Positions 62,003 through 64,000 of a DNA stretch of 64,000 nucleotides are shown piece by piece. The stretch is taken from assembly GCA_019704295.1 (NCBI GenBank), contig AP024596.1, positions 1,473,369 to 1,537,368 on the forward strand, given 5' to 3'. Position 1 is the first letter of the stretch. Every line of letters begins with the position of its first letter. The translations under genes and the position numbers were made by a program. The stretch is from Sulfolobales archaeon HS-7 (GTDB lineage: Archaea; Thermoproteota; Thermoprotei_A; Sulfolobales; Sulfolobaceae). A model generated the notes under the pieces. The model was not told the origin of the DNA. It was given only the letters and a program-made list of their open reading frames with translations, and ran no database searches.

Positions 62003-63475
62003 TTAGTGTCTGGTACCAACCACTTCCCTTCTAACTTCGCCTTCCTCAACCTTTACATTTCTCGTTCTATACACTTCCTTTACCTTAGTAGATATAACCA
62101 TCGTGAGAAGAGAGCTTACCCCCGATATAAGGAAGATAAAGAAGAAGGCCTCACGTCCAGGTAAGAACGTAAACATTGGAACTCCTGCAACCGTTCCCTC
62201 ATATAACGGAATTTTAAAGGTGTCCTCTAAAGAGCTTGCTAGGACGGGTCCTAGGGTGTTCCCCATAAGTCTCATCGACGTATTGGTACCAGTTATCGTT
62301 GCCAGCCTTTTCTCGGAAGAGGAAACCATAAGTAGGGTAACCCTAGATATAGTCATGCCCCCTATTCCTACAAGGGAAAAGAACACTAGGGCTAAGATCT
62401 CATCTATCGTGAGGGAGTAGCTAGTTGACGCTATCCCCAACATAAATGAACCAAGCGCTGCTACTAAAGGTGTAATTATTAATATAGGTCTTATTCCCAC
62501 TTTAAGCGACAGCTTACCAAATATCGGCCCCACAAATAACATAATTAGGCTTATTGGGGCTAAAGTCAGACCAGTTGAGATGATGTCCATTCCAAATCCT
62601 GTCGGTTTCGGTAATTCGAAAAGGTAAACTAGTGATTGGAACATGAGGAACAATCCGAAACCCGAGACGAAGGAGGTAATAAGGGGAACGGCTATGTTCG
62701 GGTCTGACATTTCCTTAAGGTCTATAAACGGTTCCTGAATGGATTTTTCCCTTACAATGAGGGCGATTAGGAAGAGAAATCCGAGTCCGAAGCCTGCTAA
62801 AGTATCAAAGGAGAGCCACCCCCAGCTTGCGGCCTCGGTCAAAGTGAAACCAAAGGATAGGAAAGTAGCTCCCAGAAGGGCTATCCCCACGTAATCTAAG
62901 GACTCCTTAACCCTTATCCTTGATTCAGGGATATACTTGTAAATAAGGCCCGCTATGATCAGTAATAGGGGGATCGCAGTTTGATAGGCGAATTGCCAGG
63001 TGTAGTATTGAGATATAAAAGAGCCTATAGGAAGAGCTACTGCAGCCCCTACCGCGAAAGTCGAAGCTATTATCCCTTGGGCTACAGGAAGCTGTTCTTT
63101 GCTGAGGTTTTCCCTAAGAATGGTGTACGCAATCGGGTTTACTGCAAGTCCTATTCCCTGAATTGCCCTGAATGCCACGAGAAGTGTGAAGTTAGGAGAT
63201 ATGCTGGTGAGGACAACAGATATTGTATAGAACAGAAGTATGGTCATTAGAACTCTCTTCTTACCGAAAGAGTCAGCGGTCTTACCTATGACAGGCGATA
63301 GCAAGAGACCCCCGAGAGTTTCTGCCGATAACACCCACGCGGCAGCGGACGAACTCACTCCAAATTGTCTCTCTATAGTATATAACGAAGGTAGCACTAC
63401 CATTTCTACATACATTGTCAGTATTGAGAGAGATGCTAGCAACGGCAGAAATCTCCTCAGTGGTGACGAAGGCAT
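62003..63475 (-). CDS. MFS transporter of the DHA2 type (14 helices)
   Basis: The 490-residue protein has about 14 hydrophobic helices. It shows the MFS motif A GKTADSFGKKRV after helix 2, FRAIQGIGLAVNPIAYTILR in helix 4, and SFISQYYTWQFAYQTAIPLL in helix 6. The drug:H+ antiporter 2 branch includes multidrug exporters and some organic acid exporters. The C-terminus is a polar tail with VKEVYRTRNVKVEEGEV. The start is ATG at 63475 and the gene is alone. Confidence 0.9.
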   Translation of the reverse strand: MPSSPLRRFLPLLASLSILTMYVEMVVLPSLYTIERQFGVSSSAAAWVLSAETLGGLLLSPVIGKTADSFGKKRVLMTILLFYTISVVLTSISPNFTLLVAFRAIQGIGLAVNPIAYTILRENLSKEQLPVAQGIIASTFAVGAAVALPIGSFISQYYTWQFAYQTAIPLLLIIAGLIYKYIPESRIRVKESLDYVGIALLGATFLSFGFTLTEAASWGWLSFDTLAGFGLGFLFLIALIVREKSIQEPFIDLKEMSDPNIAVPLITSFVSGFGLFLMFQSLVYLFELPKPTGFGMDIISTGLTLAPISLIMLFVGPIFGKLSLKVGIRPILIITPLVAALGSFMLGIASTSYSLTIDEILALVFFSLVGIGGMTISRVTLLMVSSSEKRLATITGTNTSMRLMGNTLGPVLASSLEDTFKIPLYEGTVAGVPMFTFLPGREAFFFIFLISGVSSLLTMVISTKVKEVYRTRNVKVEEGEVRREVVGTRH

Positions 63476-63749
63476 AGGAATCGATATATCTATAGTAATC
63501 GGTCATAAAAAATCTTGCTATTCTCAATTGTCAAAAACTTTTTAGACAAAGTAATTGAACGACGGATATTCGAACCCCCTTAGCGAAGAATTACCTTAAT
63601 TAGTAGTCCATTACGGGATGGCAGAACATGGCAATTCAGGTGTAAATCTCTGATTGCAATATGAGGAAGGTGAATAAAGTAAAGACTTCTGTGAATTTTA
63701 GGAGCTGAGGGTTGGTATGAAATATAAAATTATATCAAGTCAAAAGCCC

Positions 63750-64000
63750 TTACTTTATCCTTTCCTCTACAAATCTCATAAAGGGGAGGATCTCCTCTAT
63801 CTCTTTAATCTCTGGAATTCTTCTATAGTTGAAGAGATCTTCTATAAACGGAATAACGAATACTCTACAGCCACACTCGGATTCCACTTCTCTTTTCCTC
63901 CTATTTGCCAGCTCAAGTTCGTCAGGTAACGGTGGCACCAGGTTAATTACGAAAGCCATGACTGGCTGATCGGTCTCGTCAGCGTATCTCCTCGTTTCGT
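63750..64000 (-). CDS. ParA/MinD-like ATPase, C-terminal part at window edge
   Basis: The frame remains open to the right edge, so only the last 82 codons are visible. The sequence ETRRYADETDQPVMAFVINL continues VPPLPDELELANRR and GCRVFVIPFIEDLFNYRRIP. The pattern VMAFVINLV followed by a VIPF motif is the one in ParA/MinD/CobB-type ATPases after the nucleotide site. The P-loop would be outside the window. An alternative is a shorter unrelated protein starting at ATG 63959. Confidence 0.45.
   Translation of the reverse strand, partial: ETRRYADETDQPVMAFVINLVPPLPDELELANRRKREVESECGCRVFVIPFIEDLFNYRRIPEIKEIEEILPFMRFVEERIK

Noticed and set aside
62103..62420. Plus-strand frame of 105 codons
   Set aside because: Antisense of the MFS transporter.

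Overview
The window looks like a chromosomal segment of a thermoacidophilic crenarchaeon of the order Sulfolobales. The evidence is a CYP119-like P450, a thermopsin-type protease, a GH116 glycosidase of the type described in Saccharolobus, SSV/pNOB8-type integrase remnants, AGG/AGA-rich arginine coding, and many leaderless genes with a TATA box about 25 bases before the start codon. The genus cannot be fixed from the sequence alone.

Left third (1-24 kb) is a defence island. It starts with a 1439-residue SIR2-STAND ATPase ending in near-identical 40-residue HEAT-like repeats, followed by a VapBC pair whose toxin is frameshifted. Next comes a CRISPR-Cas locus with type I-B character: cas3 and cas2 on the minus strand; a 25-repeat array with its leader on the right; and cas4, cas1, cas8, cas7, cas5, cas6 on the plus strand. 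Between cas2 and the array lie a solitary CRISPR repeat with its own TATA box, a small winged-helix regulator, a two-gene module that I read as a Kiwa-like system (kwaA membrane protein plus kwaB DUF4868 protein), a decayed integrase gene, and the 3' half of a tRNA-Glu gene that marks an old integration site. An intact VapBC pair closes the region.

Middle (24-42 kb) is mixed: a thermopsin-like protease, an archaeal ATPase with a DEXK-like tail, a Csx1-type CARF-HEPN RNase, the NreA repair protein overlapping a radical SAM gene, an enolase-superfamily dehydratase, an HSL-type esterase, a CARF-PIN fusion nuclease, a GH114-like glycosidase and a cytochrome P450. Csx1 and CARF-PIN normally answer to cyclic oligoadenylate made by a type III Cas10, but no Cas10 is present here, so the signal would have to come from elsewhere in the genome.

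Right part (43-64 kb) begins with a glycan-degradation cluster: GH2, a Ser/Thr-stalk surface protein, GH116 and a PIG-L deacetylase. It continues with a HTH / small membrane protein / DUF4097-like operon, an FTR1-like permease overlapping a phospholipase C-type phosphoesterase, an ankyrin protein, transposase remnants, a VapBC pair, two paralogous zinc-ribbon proteins of unknown function, an ATPase under tandem palindromic operators, an MFS exporter and a partial ParA/MinD-like gene at the edge.

Intergenic DNA carries several dispersed repeats. One is a 130-bp MITE-like element with 11-bp terminal inverted repeats in two full copies and several partial ones. A second is a roughly 190-bp family in two copies. 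A third is a 345-bp segment bounded by inverted repeats. Decayed genes (VapC, integrase, transposases, a DUF3782-type protein, a HEPN-like remnant) are frequent, as expected for an accessory region with high turnover.
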